From positions 189,001 through 253,000 of the forward strand of contig CALSUE010000001.1 of assembly GCA_943789455.1 (NCBI GenBank): a stretch of DNA of 64,000 nt. The letters are read 5' to 3'. Below are positions 1 through 7,810 of the stretch, in pieces; the stretch's first letter is position 1, and each line of letters opens with the position of its first letter. Made by a program: the position numbers and the translations under genes. This stretch comes from an uncultured Flavobacteriaceae bacterium (lineage in GTDB: Bacteria; Bacteroidota; Bacteroidia; Flavobacteriales; Flavobacteriaceae). The notes beneath the pieces are model-generated. The model ran no database searches. It saw nothing but the letters and a program-made list of their open reading frames with translations, and had not been told where the DNA came from.

Positions 1-535
1 TTTCTAAAAATCCATTTTCAGCCTCAAACATTTGTATGTAAGGAGTAGATCTACTTTTGTTATCATTTTTAACTACTGCATGATATCTAAAATCATTTAT
101 GGCATTTTCATTGTATGCTTTTGAAATATTATATTTTTTTGATAGTTCAAGGGCATCATTTATAAAATGAAAAGAATCTATATTGATGTCTAGAAGATAC
201 TTGTATTTTTTAGTGAAAATAAATTGTAAATCATCTTTATAAAACTCAAAGAAAGGGGAGTGGTTGTATGCTGTTGTCAAAGACTTATAATGTTGTCTTT
301 GCCAGTTTGAGTTTTCAACGACAACATCCCGCATTTTTATTTTACCAGAAATTTTATTTGTGTTTGAAATAGGAATATTTAGTAGTTGTTTTCCGTTTGC
401 ACCAAAAATGTAACACCTATTTCTATAACTTTGCTTTTGATAGTTTTCTTCAACTTCAAAAGTTATGGAACTAGAATTTACAATAGATGTATATTGAGCA
501 ATTGTTGAAAAATATGTAGGAATAAACAGCGCCAT
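1..535 (-). CDS. WbqC-like family protein (3' part cut by window edge)
   Basis: The minus frame starts at ATG 535-533 with MALFIPTYFSTIAQYTSI and stays open to the window edge (about 178 residues visible). The N-terminal IPTYFSTIAQY and the following region with EENYQKQSYRNRCYI and GANGKQLLNIPI are typical of the WbqC family, whose members lie in polysaccharide or envelope clusters and have no firmly established reaction. Its start codon overlaps the lepB stop by one base (TAATG), so it is translated as the last visible gene of the parA-parB-dapB-lepB unit. No signal peptide is seen. The family assignment is by recognition; the function is unknown. Confidence 0.8.
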   Translation of the reverse strand, partial: MALFIPTYFSTIAQYTSIVNSSSITFEVEENYQKQSYRNRCYIFGANGKQLLNIPISNTNKISGKIKMRDVVVENSNWQRQHYKSLTTAYNHSPFFEFYKDDLQFIFTKKYKYLLDINIDSFHFINDALELSKKYNISKAYNENAINDFRYHAVVKNDNKSRSTPYIQMFEAENGFLE

Positions 536-2235
536 TATGACACTTTTTTTCTATTTTTTTTAATAAAAGAATATCCAAAATACCCTGCAATTGCAATTAA
601 AACGTAGAGTAAATAGGAAACTGGCTCTCCATTTCCTCCAACTGTAGTGAAAAGCCTTTCCCAGCGAATTTCTCCATTTTCAATACTAAACCAAATCATT
701 ACTGGTTTCCCTACCACATGGTCAAAAGGAACATAGCCCCAACTTCTTGCATCTAGAGAGTTTTGTCTATTATCACCCATCATCCAATAATAATCTTGAT
801 TAAAAGTATATGATGAAGCTTTTTTACCATTTATGAAAATATGTTCTCCAATTACATCCAGTTGATTATTTTCATATTCTTTTATTATTCTTTTATAAAA
901 AGGTAAAGAATTAATATTTAATTCTATAGTTGATCCTTTTTTGGGAATATATATAGGTCCGTAGTTGTCGGTATTCCATGATAAACTGGACACTTCAGGA
1001 AACATATAATTTCCTTTTACTCCTTTGGGTTTTATAACTTTAATTACACTATCAACTTCTGAATCATTTCTGAGTTTTGCAACAATTTCATCAGTAATAT
1101 TAGCTTTTCTTATTTTAGTACGTATCTCTTTTATATCTAATTTGTAATTACTTATTACCCATTTAGGAATTCCTCCCTCAGAAGTGGTAATCTTAAATTG
1201 GTTATCTTTTATTTTTTCAGGATTATCGGTTACAAAATTCATCACTTTGTCAAATTGATTTTGACTGGTAAAGTTGATGATAAACTTTCGTTCAAACTCT
1301 TTATTTGTGTATCTCAATAGTTTTTTTGTAGACAGGCCTTTGTTGGAGTAAATCTTATTATAAAATAGAAGTTTTGCTCTGTCTGGAAGTATGTTTTGTT
1401 TTCCATTGATAAAAACATATCCATCTCTTACTTCAAGGGTATCACCTGGAATTCCAACGCACCTCTTTACATAATTAGTTTTTTTATCTAAAGGTTTTAA
1501 ATCAGCTCCCTTACTAGGATCCATCCAATGAACTAAGGTATCTACAGGCCAATTAAAAACAACAATGTCATTTCTTTTTATTTTTTGAAAACCAGGAAAC
1601 CTTAAATAAGGTAAAAGAGGCTTGTTTAAATACGATTTAGTGTTTTTTCCACTTATTAATGAAGTTGGTAGACTATCATGAAGCATCGGGGTAGAAATAG
1701 TAGTCGTTGGAACCCTTGCGCCGTAATGGAATTTACTAACAAATAAGTAATCGCCAACTAACAATGTTTTCTCAAGCGAAGAGGTTGGTATAGTATAGGG
1801 TTGCATAATGTAGGTATGCACTAGGGTAGCAGCAATAATAGCATAAGCAATTGAGTGTACCCATTCTCCTAAACCAGTTCTAGGATTTAAACTTCTATTT
1901 ATTTTGTGTGTTGAGTTTGTTGCGTAGTTTATATAGTATAAGTAAAAACCTAGAGTTAGCAGTACTAAAATAGTGTCTTTTCTTTTATTAAAACCAAAAC
2001 TTCTAGCTGTTTCTATCCATATAATAGGAAACATTAATTGATTGATTATGGGAACAAATAATAAAAACACCCACCATTTAGGTCTTTTTATAATACGCAT
2101 TAAAATAAATGCATTGTAAACAGGTATGGCAGCTTCCCATGCTTTCCTATTGGCTCTCTGATATAATTTCCAAGTTCCTGCAAAATGAATTACCTGAACT
2201 ATCAGAAAAAAAATTAACCATTCATTAATTGTCAT
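535..2235 (-). CDS. lepB: Signal peptidase I, long flavobacterial form
   Basis: Membrane serine/lysine peptidase (family S26) that removes signal peptides from exported proteins. The first ~140 residues hold several membrane segments. The catalytic serine lies in PTSSLEKTLLVGD (Ser153 of TSSLEKTL), where many bacteria have SMEPTL. The catalytic lysine is in the YVKRCVGIPGD box (Lys257). The last conserved box GDNRQNSLDARSWGYVP lies at about 487-503, and a final hydrophobic segment at about 540-557. Between the Lys box and the last box there is an insert of about 220 residues, making the protein (566 aa) much longer than the ~320-residue E. coli enzyme. It lies 55 bp downstream of dapB and overlaps the WbqC-like gene by one base. 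Confidence 0.95.
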   Translation of the reverse strand: MTINEWLIFFLIVQVIHFAGTWKLYQRANRKAWEAAIPVYNAFILMRIIKRPKWWVFLLFVPIINQLMFPIIWIETARSFGFNKRKDTILVLLTLGFYLYYINYATNSTHKINRSLNPRTGLGEWVHSIAYAIIAATLVHTYIMQPYTIPTSSLEKTLLVGDYLFVSKFHYGARVPTTTISTPMLHDSLPTSLISGKNTKSYLNKPLLPYLRFPGFQKIKRNDIVVFNWPVDTLVHWMDPSKGADLKPLDKKTNYVKRCVGIPGDTLEVRDGYVFINGKQNILPDRAKLLFYNKIYSNKGLSTKKLLRYTNKEFERKFIINFTSQNQFDKVMNFVTDNPEKIKDNQFKITTSEGGIPKWVISNYKLDIKEIRTKIRKANITDEIVAKLRNDSEVDSVIKVIKPKGVKGNYMFPEVSSLSWNTDNYGPIYIPKKGSTIELNINSLPFYKRIIKEYENNQLDVIGEHIFINGKKASSYTFNQDYYWMMGDNRQNSLDARSWGYVPFDHVVGKPVMIWFSIENGEIRWERLFTTVGGNGEPVSYLLYVLIAIAGYFGYSFIKKNRKKVS

Positions 2236-2290
2236 ATCTTTATTTTTTTGTTTAACAATTAGTTACAAATAAAAGAAATAGTTACGGTTT

Positions 2291-3001
2291 TTAACCTATG
2301 TTTAACACATCTTTCATTGTGTAAATACCATTTTTTTTAATTAACCATTCTGCCGCAATTATAGCACCTAAAGCAAAACCTTTTCTGTTGTTAGCAATAT
2401 GCTTAATTTCAATCGAATCTATTTCAGATTTGTAGGAAACTTTGTGTGTTCCTGGGGTGTCTAATATTCTTTTTGCTGAAATGGGAACTGAATTTGAATC
2501 TAGTTTTGCAGAATTTTCTATTAATTCCCAATTACTTTTAGAGGAATTTTTTATGATTTGTTCAGCTATAGAAATGGCTGTACCACTTGGAGTATCTAAT
2601 TTTTTAGTGTGATGAATTTCTTCAACATCTAAAGAGTAATCTTTGTGAGGGTTCATCATTTTAGCGAGACTTTTATTCAGTTCAAAAAATAAATTAACGC
2701 CAATACTAAAATTAGAAGCATAAATAAAACTTCCTTTATTTTCTTTACAAACAGCAAGCGCTTTATCATAGTCATCTAACCATCCTGTAGTTCCCGAAAT
2801 TACAGGTACATTGTTTTTAAAGCAACTAATGATATTATGTAGTGCTGCATTTGGAACGCTAAAATCAATTCCAATATCTGCCTTAGAAATATCATATTTT
2901 TCATTTTCTCTAATTTTTAAAACTATTTCATGACCTCTCTTCAAAGCAATTTGCTCAATTTCTTTTCCCATTTTTCCATATCCAAAGAGTGCGATTTTCA
3001 T
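2291..3001 (-). CDS. dapB: 4-hydroxy-tetrahydrodipicolinate reductase
   Basis: Cytoplasmic NAD(P)H-dependent reductase of the diaminopimelate/lysine pathway, which supplies peptidoglycan precursors. The N-terminal dinucleotide motif GYGKMG is at residues 7-12, SGTTGW at 69-74, ASNFSIGVNLF near 95-105, and the family signature EEIHHTKKLDTPSGTA begins at 127. The length of 236 aa is normal for the family. It lies between the DUF5683 gene (48 bp upstream) and lepB (55 bp downstream) on the same strand, in a cluster starting with parA. Confidence 0.96.
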   Translation of the reverse strand: MKIALFGYGKMGKEIEQIALKRGHEIVLKIRENEKYDISKADIGIDFSVPNAALHNIISCFKNNVPVISGTTGWLDDYDKALAVCKENKGSFIYASNFSIGVNLFFELNKSLAKMMNPHKDYSLDVEEIHHTKKLDTPSGTAISIAEQIIKNSSKSNWELIENSAKLDSNSVPISAKRILDTPGTHKVSYKSEIDSIEIKHIANNRKGFALGAIIAAEWLIKKNGIYTMKDVLNIG

Positions 3002-3049
3002 TTGTTATAATTTATGTTTTTTTTTGATAAAAAAAGATAATTTTTCTAT

Positions 3050-3628
3050 TTAAAAAGAATACTTAAAGCTTAATCCAACTGATGGTGGCTCTAGGGTAGT
3101 GGTATTATTTATTATGGTTGGTTTTATAGTAATGTCATCACTAGCATCAAATTGTAATAAATGGGCATTTACACTTGCTTCTACAATTTGAAGTGCATAC
3201 CCTAGTATAACCACTAGTAGAGATAAATCTCTGTTACCTCTTAATGTTTTTTGTGCTCTTTCTAGCCCTGTTAATGAGATAAGTTCAGTACCATCCTCTA
3301 ATGTGAATTCATCTTCTAAGCCCCTTTTTCTCAGCTTATATGCTTCTCTATATCTTTTATATTCACTATTATTATTAAGATAAAAATAAGTAGGAATACC
3401 AACTGCTGCCCATGCTAAGGGAACTTTCCAATATTTTTTATTGTAAGCTTGCCCACCTCCTGGAAAAACAGCAGAATAAAATGCGGCTTTAGATGGAGAT
3501 AAAGGATTGTATATAGTATTAGAAATCACTTTTTTTTCTTTTACTACAATGTTTACAGTATCTTTTTGACTGAAACAGTAAATTGGTAACAGAATAGTAA
3601 TTACTAATATGAAGTTTTTTGTAAACAC
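3050..3628 (-). CDS. DUF5683 domain protein, exported/membrane
   Basis: A 192-residue protein with an N-terminal signal peptide (FILVITILLPIYCFSQ) and then a region recognisable as DUF5683: PLSPSKAAFYSAVFPGGGQAYN, a hydrophobic segment around 70-85, and a second one near 135-150. The start is GTG at 3628-3626, placed directly after the parB TAA with no spacer, and no in-frame ATG is present nearby. Function unknown. Its fixed place between parB and dapB suggests an envelope role, but this is inference. Confidence 0.85.
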   Translation of the reverse strand: MFTKNFILVITILLPIYCFSQKDTVNIVVKEKKVISNTIYNPLSPSKAAFYSAVFPGGGQAYNKKYWKVPLAWAAVGIPTYFYLNNNSEYKRYREAYKLRKRGLEDEFTLEDGTELISLTGLERAQKTLRGNRDLSLLVVILGYALQIVEASVNAHLLQFDASDDITIKPTIINNTTTLEPPSVGLSFKYSF

Positions 3629-4501
3629 TTATTGTAACAAGTTTTTAATTCTTTCAAAATCTTCTTTAGAATGAAAAGGAATAGAAATTTTTCCCTTTCC
3701 CTTTCCATTTACTGTCACATTAACTTTATGTCCCAAATATGAATTGAGGTCTGATAAACTATTTTTTATATATTTAGGAAGGTGTTTTTTTATTTCATTT
3801 GGAATTTTCTTATCTTTTTTTAAACTCTTAACCAATTCTTCAGTTTGTCTAACCGATAATTTATCTAAAAGTATTTTTTCATAGATATTTAGCTGGTCTG
3901 CAGCATTTTTTATATTAATCAAAGCCCTTCCATGCCCCATAGAAATAAACCCATCTCTAATTCCAGTCTGTAAAATAGGATCTAATTTTAACAAACGAAG
4001 ATAGTTGGTTACAGTAGATCTTTTTTTGCCAACTCTTACACTAAGCTCTTCTTGAGTTAATTGAATTTCATCAATTAGCCTTTGATAGGATAAAGCAACC
4101 TCTATAGGGTCAAGATTTTTTCGTTGAATATTTTCAACTAAAGCCATTTCAAGCATTTCTTGATCATTAGCAGTTCTGATATATGCAGGAATACTTTTAT
4201 TTCCTATTAATTTGGAGGCTCTGAAACGACGCTCCCCAGAAACAAGCTGAAAATTTCCATCTATTTTTCTAACTGTTATTGGTTGAATAACGCCTAATTC
4301 TTTAATTGAACTGGCTAATTCTCGTAGTGATTCTTCATCAAAGAAAGTTCTTGGTTGGTATGGGTTTACCTCAATATTTTCAAGTTCAATTTCAACAATA
4401 GTACCAACAACCAAATTAGTATTTGTTTCGTTTATTGAACTGTCTTTTAATAAGGCAGATAACCCTCTGCCTAGTACCTGTTTTTTAGTGGCTTTTGCCA
4501 T
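3629..4501 (-). CDS. parB: Chromosome-partitioning protein ParB
   Basis: Sequence-specific DNA-binding CTPase that loads on parS sites and spreads as a clamp, working with ParA in origin segregation. Visible features are the N-terminal GRGLSALL segment (ParA-contact region), NPYQPR at 46-51, the CTP-binding GERRFRAS box at 89-96, and a helix-turn-helix with TQEELSVRVGKKRSTVTNYLRLL at about 150-172, followed by a C-terminal dimer domain. It overlaps the parA 3' end by 17 bp. I did not find a parS-like palindrome in the window by eye. Confidence 0.96.
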   Translation of the reverse strand: MAKATKKQVLGRGLSALLKDSSINETNTNLVVGTIVEIELENIEVNPYQPRTFFDEESLRELASSIKELGVIQPITVRKIDGNFQLVSGERRFRASKLIGNKSIPAYIRTANDQEMLEMALVENIQRKNLDPIEVALSYQRLIDEIQLTQEELSVRVGKKRSTVTNYLRLLKLDPILQTGIRDGFISMGHGRALINIKNAADQLNIYEKILLDKLSVRQTEELVKSLKKDKKIPNEIKKHLPKYIKNSLSDLNSYLGHKVNVTVNGKGKGKISIPFHSKEDFERIKNLLQ

Positions 4502-5267
4502 AATATTGGTTCTTTTTTAAAAGTTCATTAGCTAAATTTAAGTAATTTACAGCACCTTTACTTGTGGCATCATATGCAATGATACTCTCTCCATAACTCG
4601 GTGCTTCGCCTAAACGTGTATTTCTTCTAATTATTGTATCAAAAACCATGGTGCTGAAGTGTTTTTGTACTTCATCAACCACTTGATTAGATAACCTCAA
4701 ACGAGAATCGAACATTGTTAACAACAAGCCTTCAATATCTAGATTCTTATTGTGAATTTTTTGAACACTCTTAACAGTATTTAGTAATTTTCCTAAACCT
4801 TCAAGAGCAAAATATTCACATTGTATCGGGATGATTACAGAATCTGCAGCAACCAATGAATTCAAGGTTATTAAACCCAAGGAGGGTGCACAATCTATAA
4901 TAATATAATCATAATCATTTTTTATTATTTCAAGAGATTCTTTTAGCATGTACTCTCTCCTTTCTTTATCTACCAATTCGATTTCTATAGCAACTAGATC
5001 TATATGTGATGCAATGATGTCTAAATTTGGTGAAGAAGTTTTTAAAATAGCTTCTTGAGCTGAACAAGTATGTTCTAGAACTTGATAACTACCAATTTTA
5101 ATAGATTCTATGTCTATGCCTAGACCAGAGGAAGCATTTGCTTGAGGGTCGGCATCAATCAATAAAACTTTTTTTTCCAATACTCCAAGCGATGCAGCTA
5201 AATTTATTGATGTAGTTGTTTTACCAACACCACCTTTCTGATTTGCTATTGCTATTATTTTACCCAT
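4485..5267 (-). CDS. parA: Chromosome-partitioning ATPase ParA/Soj
   Basis: Deviant Walker ATPase that binds DNA non-specifically and drives ParB-parS movement. The signature KGGVGKTTTS begins at residue 11, the Walker A' DADPQAN lies at about 39-45, and IIDCAPSLGLIT at about 123-134. The length of 260 aa fits the chromosomal Soj type, with no extra N-terminal HTH domain of the plasmid kind. It is the first gene of the minus-strand unit and overlaps parB by 17 bp, which suggests translational coupling. Confidence 0.96.
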   Translation of the reverse strand: MGKIIAIANQKGGVGKTTTSINLAASLGVLEKKVLLIDADPQANASSGLGIDIESIKIGSYQVLEHTCSAQEAILKTSSPNLDIIASHIDLVAIEIELVDKERREYMLKESLEIIKNDYDYIIIDCAPSLGLITLNSLVAADSVIIPIQCEYFALEGLGKLLNTVKSVQKIHNKNLDIEGLLLTMFDSRLRLSNQVVDEVQKHFSTMVFDTIIRRNTRLGEAPSYGESIIAYDATSKGAVNYLNLANELLKKNQYYGKSH

Positions 5268-5350
5268 TAAAAGATTCTAGTTTCTTCAGTAAATTTACAA
5301 TTAAATAGCATTTTTAGAAAGAATAGATGTTAACAAAGTTTAATTTATTT

Positions 5351-5373
5351 AAACACCTGTATATTAGGTGTTT
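5351..5373. terminator. Hairpin between pepD and parA
   Basis: AAACACCT (5351-5358) pairs with AGGTGTTT (5366-5373) across a 7-nt loop. It sits between the pepD stop (minus, 5452) and the parA start (minus, 5267), so it may end pepD transcription. There is no long T run on the minus side, so termination is only a possibility. Confidence 0.4.
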
Positions 5374-5451
5374 GAGTTGTTTTTATTAAAGTTTCTAAAC
5401 AATTTTTAGTGTAAGTTTTTAACTGTAATTAATAGAATAAAGCGAACTAAA

Positions 5452-6918
5452 TTATGAGTTTCTTTCGGGAATATTTTTTAAAATTTGAAGTAAAAATTTC
5501 CAAAATTTTTGAACTGACGAAATACTAACTCTTTCATCTGGTGAATGAGCTCCTTTGATGGTTGGACCAAATGAAATCATATCCATTAATGGGTAGTTCT
5601 GACCTAGAATACCACACTCTAGTCCTGCGTGGCAGGCTTCAACTTTGGCTTTCTCACCAAATAAATTTTCATACACATTAGTTAAAACCTTTAATATTTC
5701 TGAATCAACATTTGGTTGCCAGCCAGGATATGAACCAGATAATTCTACTTTAAAACCAGCCAATTCAAAACATGATGTTAAAGCATTTGTTAAATCGTTT
5801 TTTGAAGATTCAGACGAGGATCTAGTTAAACAGCCTACGTGAATTTTACCATTCCCAAGACTAATTTTCGCAATATTATTTGATGTTTCTACTAAATTAG
5901 GTATATCAGGGCTCATTCTGTATACCCCATTTAATGTAGCGTATATTGATTTTAAAAATATATTTTGAGTTTCTAAATTCATTACTTTTTTTGGAATCTC
6001 CGAATTATTTACATCAATAACTAAGTTGGGTTCAAGTGTTTTGAATTCTTCTTTAATCAATTCGATTAAATTATTTAATTCAAATAAAAATTTTTCTTTT
6101 TCATTTTCATCAACCACAATAGTTGAGAAACTTTCTCTTGGTATCGCGTTTCTTAAGTTTCCTCCATTTATTTTAACAATTCTTATTTTTACAAGCGCAT
6201 TGCTATGATAGAGTAATCTATTCATAATCTTATTTGCATTTCCAAAACCTTTGTGAATGTCCATCCCAGAATGGCCCCCTTGTAGTCCCTTAACTTTTAT
6301 TTCAAATGCAATAGTTTTGGATGGCGTCGTTTCCTCCTGATAATTTCTCTCAGCAGTAACATCTATTCCTCCAGCACATCCCATATCAATTTCATCATCT
6401 TCTTCAGTGTCAAGGTTTAAAAGTATATCTCCCGATAAAATACCTCCTTTTAATCCCATAGCACCGGTCATTCCTGTTTCTTCATCGATAGTAAAAAGGG
6501 CTTCAATAGATGGGTGCTCTATGGTATTTGAAGACAATACTGCCATGATAGCGGCAACACCAAGTCCATTATCTGCTCCTAGTGTAGTACCGTCTGCAGT
6601 AACCCAATCTCCATCGATGAACATGTTTATTCCTTGAGTTTCGAAATCAAAAACTGTTTCAGAATTTTTTTGATGAACCATGTCAAGATGGCTTTGCATT
6701 ACAATGGTTTTTTTATTTTCAAAACCTTTTGTCGCTGGCTTTTTAATAATAACATTTCCCACTTCATCAACTATAGTTTCTAAATTTAGATGTTTAGCAA
6801 AATCTACCATAAATCCAATAATACGTTCCTCTTTTTTTGATGGACGTGGTACTGCATTTAGGTCAGAAAAATGATTCCAAAGGCTTGAGGGATGAAGTGT
6901 TCTTATAGAAGATTTCAT
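5452..6918 (-). CDS. pepD: Aminoacyl-histidine dipeptidase (peptidase family M20, PepD type)
   Basis: Cytoplasmic zinc dipeptidase that cleaves Xaa-His and other dipeptides. The metal-binding set of family M20 can be followed in order: MQSHLDMV near residue 70, GADNGLG near 113, DEETGMTGA near 144 and NLDTEEDDEIDMGCAGG near 170, then the dimerisation insert beginning KGLQGGHSGMDIHKG. The length of 488 aa is normal. It appears to be a single-gene unit; the start is ATG at 6918 and no start nearer parA is needed. Confidence 0.93.
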   Translation of the reverse strand: MKSSIRTLHPSSLWNHFSDLNAVPRPSKKEERIIGFMVDFAKHLNLETIVDEVGNVIIKKPATKGFENKKTIVMQSHLDMVHQKNSETVFDFETQGINMFIDGDWVTADGTTLGADNGLGVAAIMAVLSSNTIEHPSIEALFTIDEETGMTGAMGLKGGILSGDILLNLDTEEDDEIDMGCAGGIDVTAERNYQEETTPSKTIAFEIKVKGLQGGHSGMDIHKGFGNANKIMNRLLYHSNALVKIRIVKINGGNLRNAIPRESFSTIVVDENEKEKFLFELNNLIELIKEEFKTLEPNLVIDVNNSEIPKKVMNLETQNIFLKSIYATLNGVYRMSPDIPNLVETSNNIAKISLGNGKIHVGCLTRSSSESSKNDLTNALTSCFELAGFKVELSGSYPGWQPNVDSEILKVLTNVYENLFGEKAKVEACHAGLECGILGQNYPLMDMISFGPTIKGAHSPDERVSISSVQKFWKFLLQILKNIPERNS

Positions 6919-6972
6919 AGGTGCTGTAAAGTTAAATAGTTTAAATAAATAAAGTTAAAATTATAGACTTTA

Positions 6973-7605
6973 TCAAGATATTTCAATAATTATTTCTTCT
7001 ATTTTTTTTCTAACTTTCATTTGATGAGTTTTCATATCGTCTTCCGCTCTATATCCAATAGGGATAGCCAATACTGAGGTAAGATTTTTTTCTTTTAAAC
7101 CTAAAATCTCATCATATTTTTTTGGAATAAAACCTTCCATAGGACAGGAATCTATTTTTTCATTTGCACAAACTGTTAATAAATTGCCTAGCGCTAAATA
7201 GGCTTGGTTTTTTGCCCACAAAACGAGATCTTGAGATGATTTTCCTGAAATAACTGTTTTTAAATATTCTCTAAATGAGCTAATAATTTCATCAGGTGTA
7301 TTTCTGATTTCTTTTACTCTTTCAAAATATTTTTCTACATCAGATTCTTTTAAATTTGTATCTATACAAATAACAAGAAGGTGAGAGGCCTGTAATATTT
7401 GTTGTTGATTGTAACTATGATCAACAAGTTGTCGTTGAATACTTTTATTCTTAATGATGAGCAATTTTATGGGCTGTAAACCGTATGAGGTTGCTGTTAA
7501 GTTAAAAGCTTGTTTTATGATGTTGATTTTTTGTTTCTCGAGGATTTTTTTATCATCAAATTTTTTGACAGCATATCTCCATTCTAAATTCTCTATACTT
7601 TTCAT
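6973..7605 (-). CDS. NAD(P)H-dependent oxidoreductase, nitroreductase family
   Basis: FMN-dependent nitroreductase-fold enzyme of 210 aa. The N-terminal WRYAVKKFDDKKIL box and the LTATSYGLQPIKLLIIKN segment (FMN and substrate contacts) are characteristic of the NfsB-like group that annotators call NAD(P)H-dependent oxidoreductase. The C-terminal part has CPMEGFIPKKYDEILGLKEKNLTSVLAIPIGYRAEDD. The physiological substrate cannot be told; quinone or nitroaromatic reduction is typical of the family. It stands 54 bp upstream of pepD on the same strand. Confidence 0.88.
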   Translation of the reverse strand: MKSIENLEWRYAVKKFDDKKILEKQKINIIKQAFNLTATSYGLQPIKLLIIKNKSIQRQLVDHSYNQQQILQASHLLVICIDTNLKESDVEKYFERVKEIRNTPDEIISSFREYLKTVISGKSSQDLVLWAKNQAYLALGNLLTVCANEKIDSCPMEGFIPKKYDEILGLKEKNLTSVLAIPIGYRAEDDMKTHQMKVRKKIEEIIIEIS

Positions 7606-7810
7606 TCTAAATTTTTAATTTTTTATAAAAATACAATCCCATCTTTGAGGTACTACATTTTTTTTATTATTAAAATCAATTTATTCATAGTTTAAACTAA
7701 TTAATCTTTATTAGAGCATAGTTTATAAAGTTATAAGCAATGATTTATATTTTCATTTTTAAGAGGATTATTTTGCCAATCTAGATTAATTGTAAAACTG
7801 CAGGAAGTTT

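Noticed and set aside
4485..5450. Replication origin or parS next to parAB
   Set aside because: No dnaA, no DnaA-box cluster and no parS-like palindrome seen by eye; only a small terminator-like hairpin at 5351-5373.
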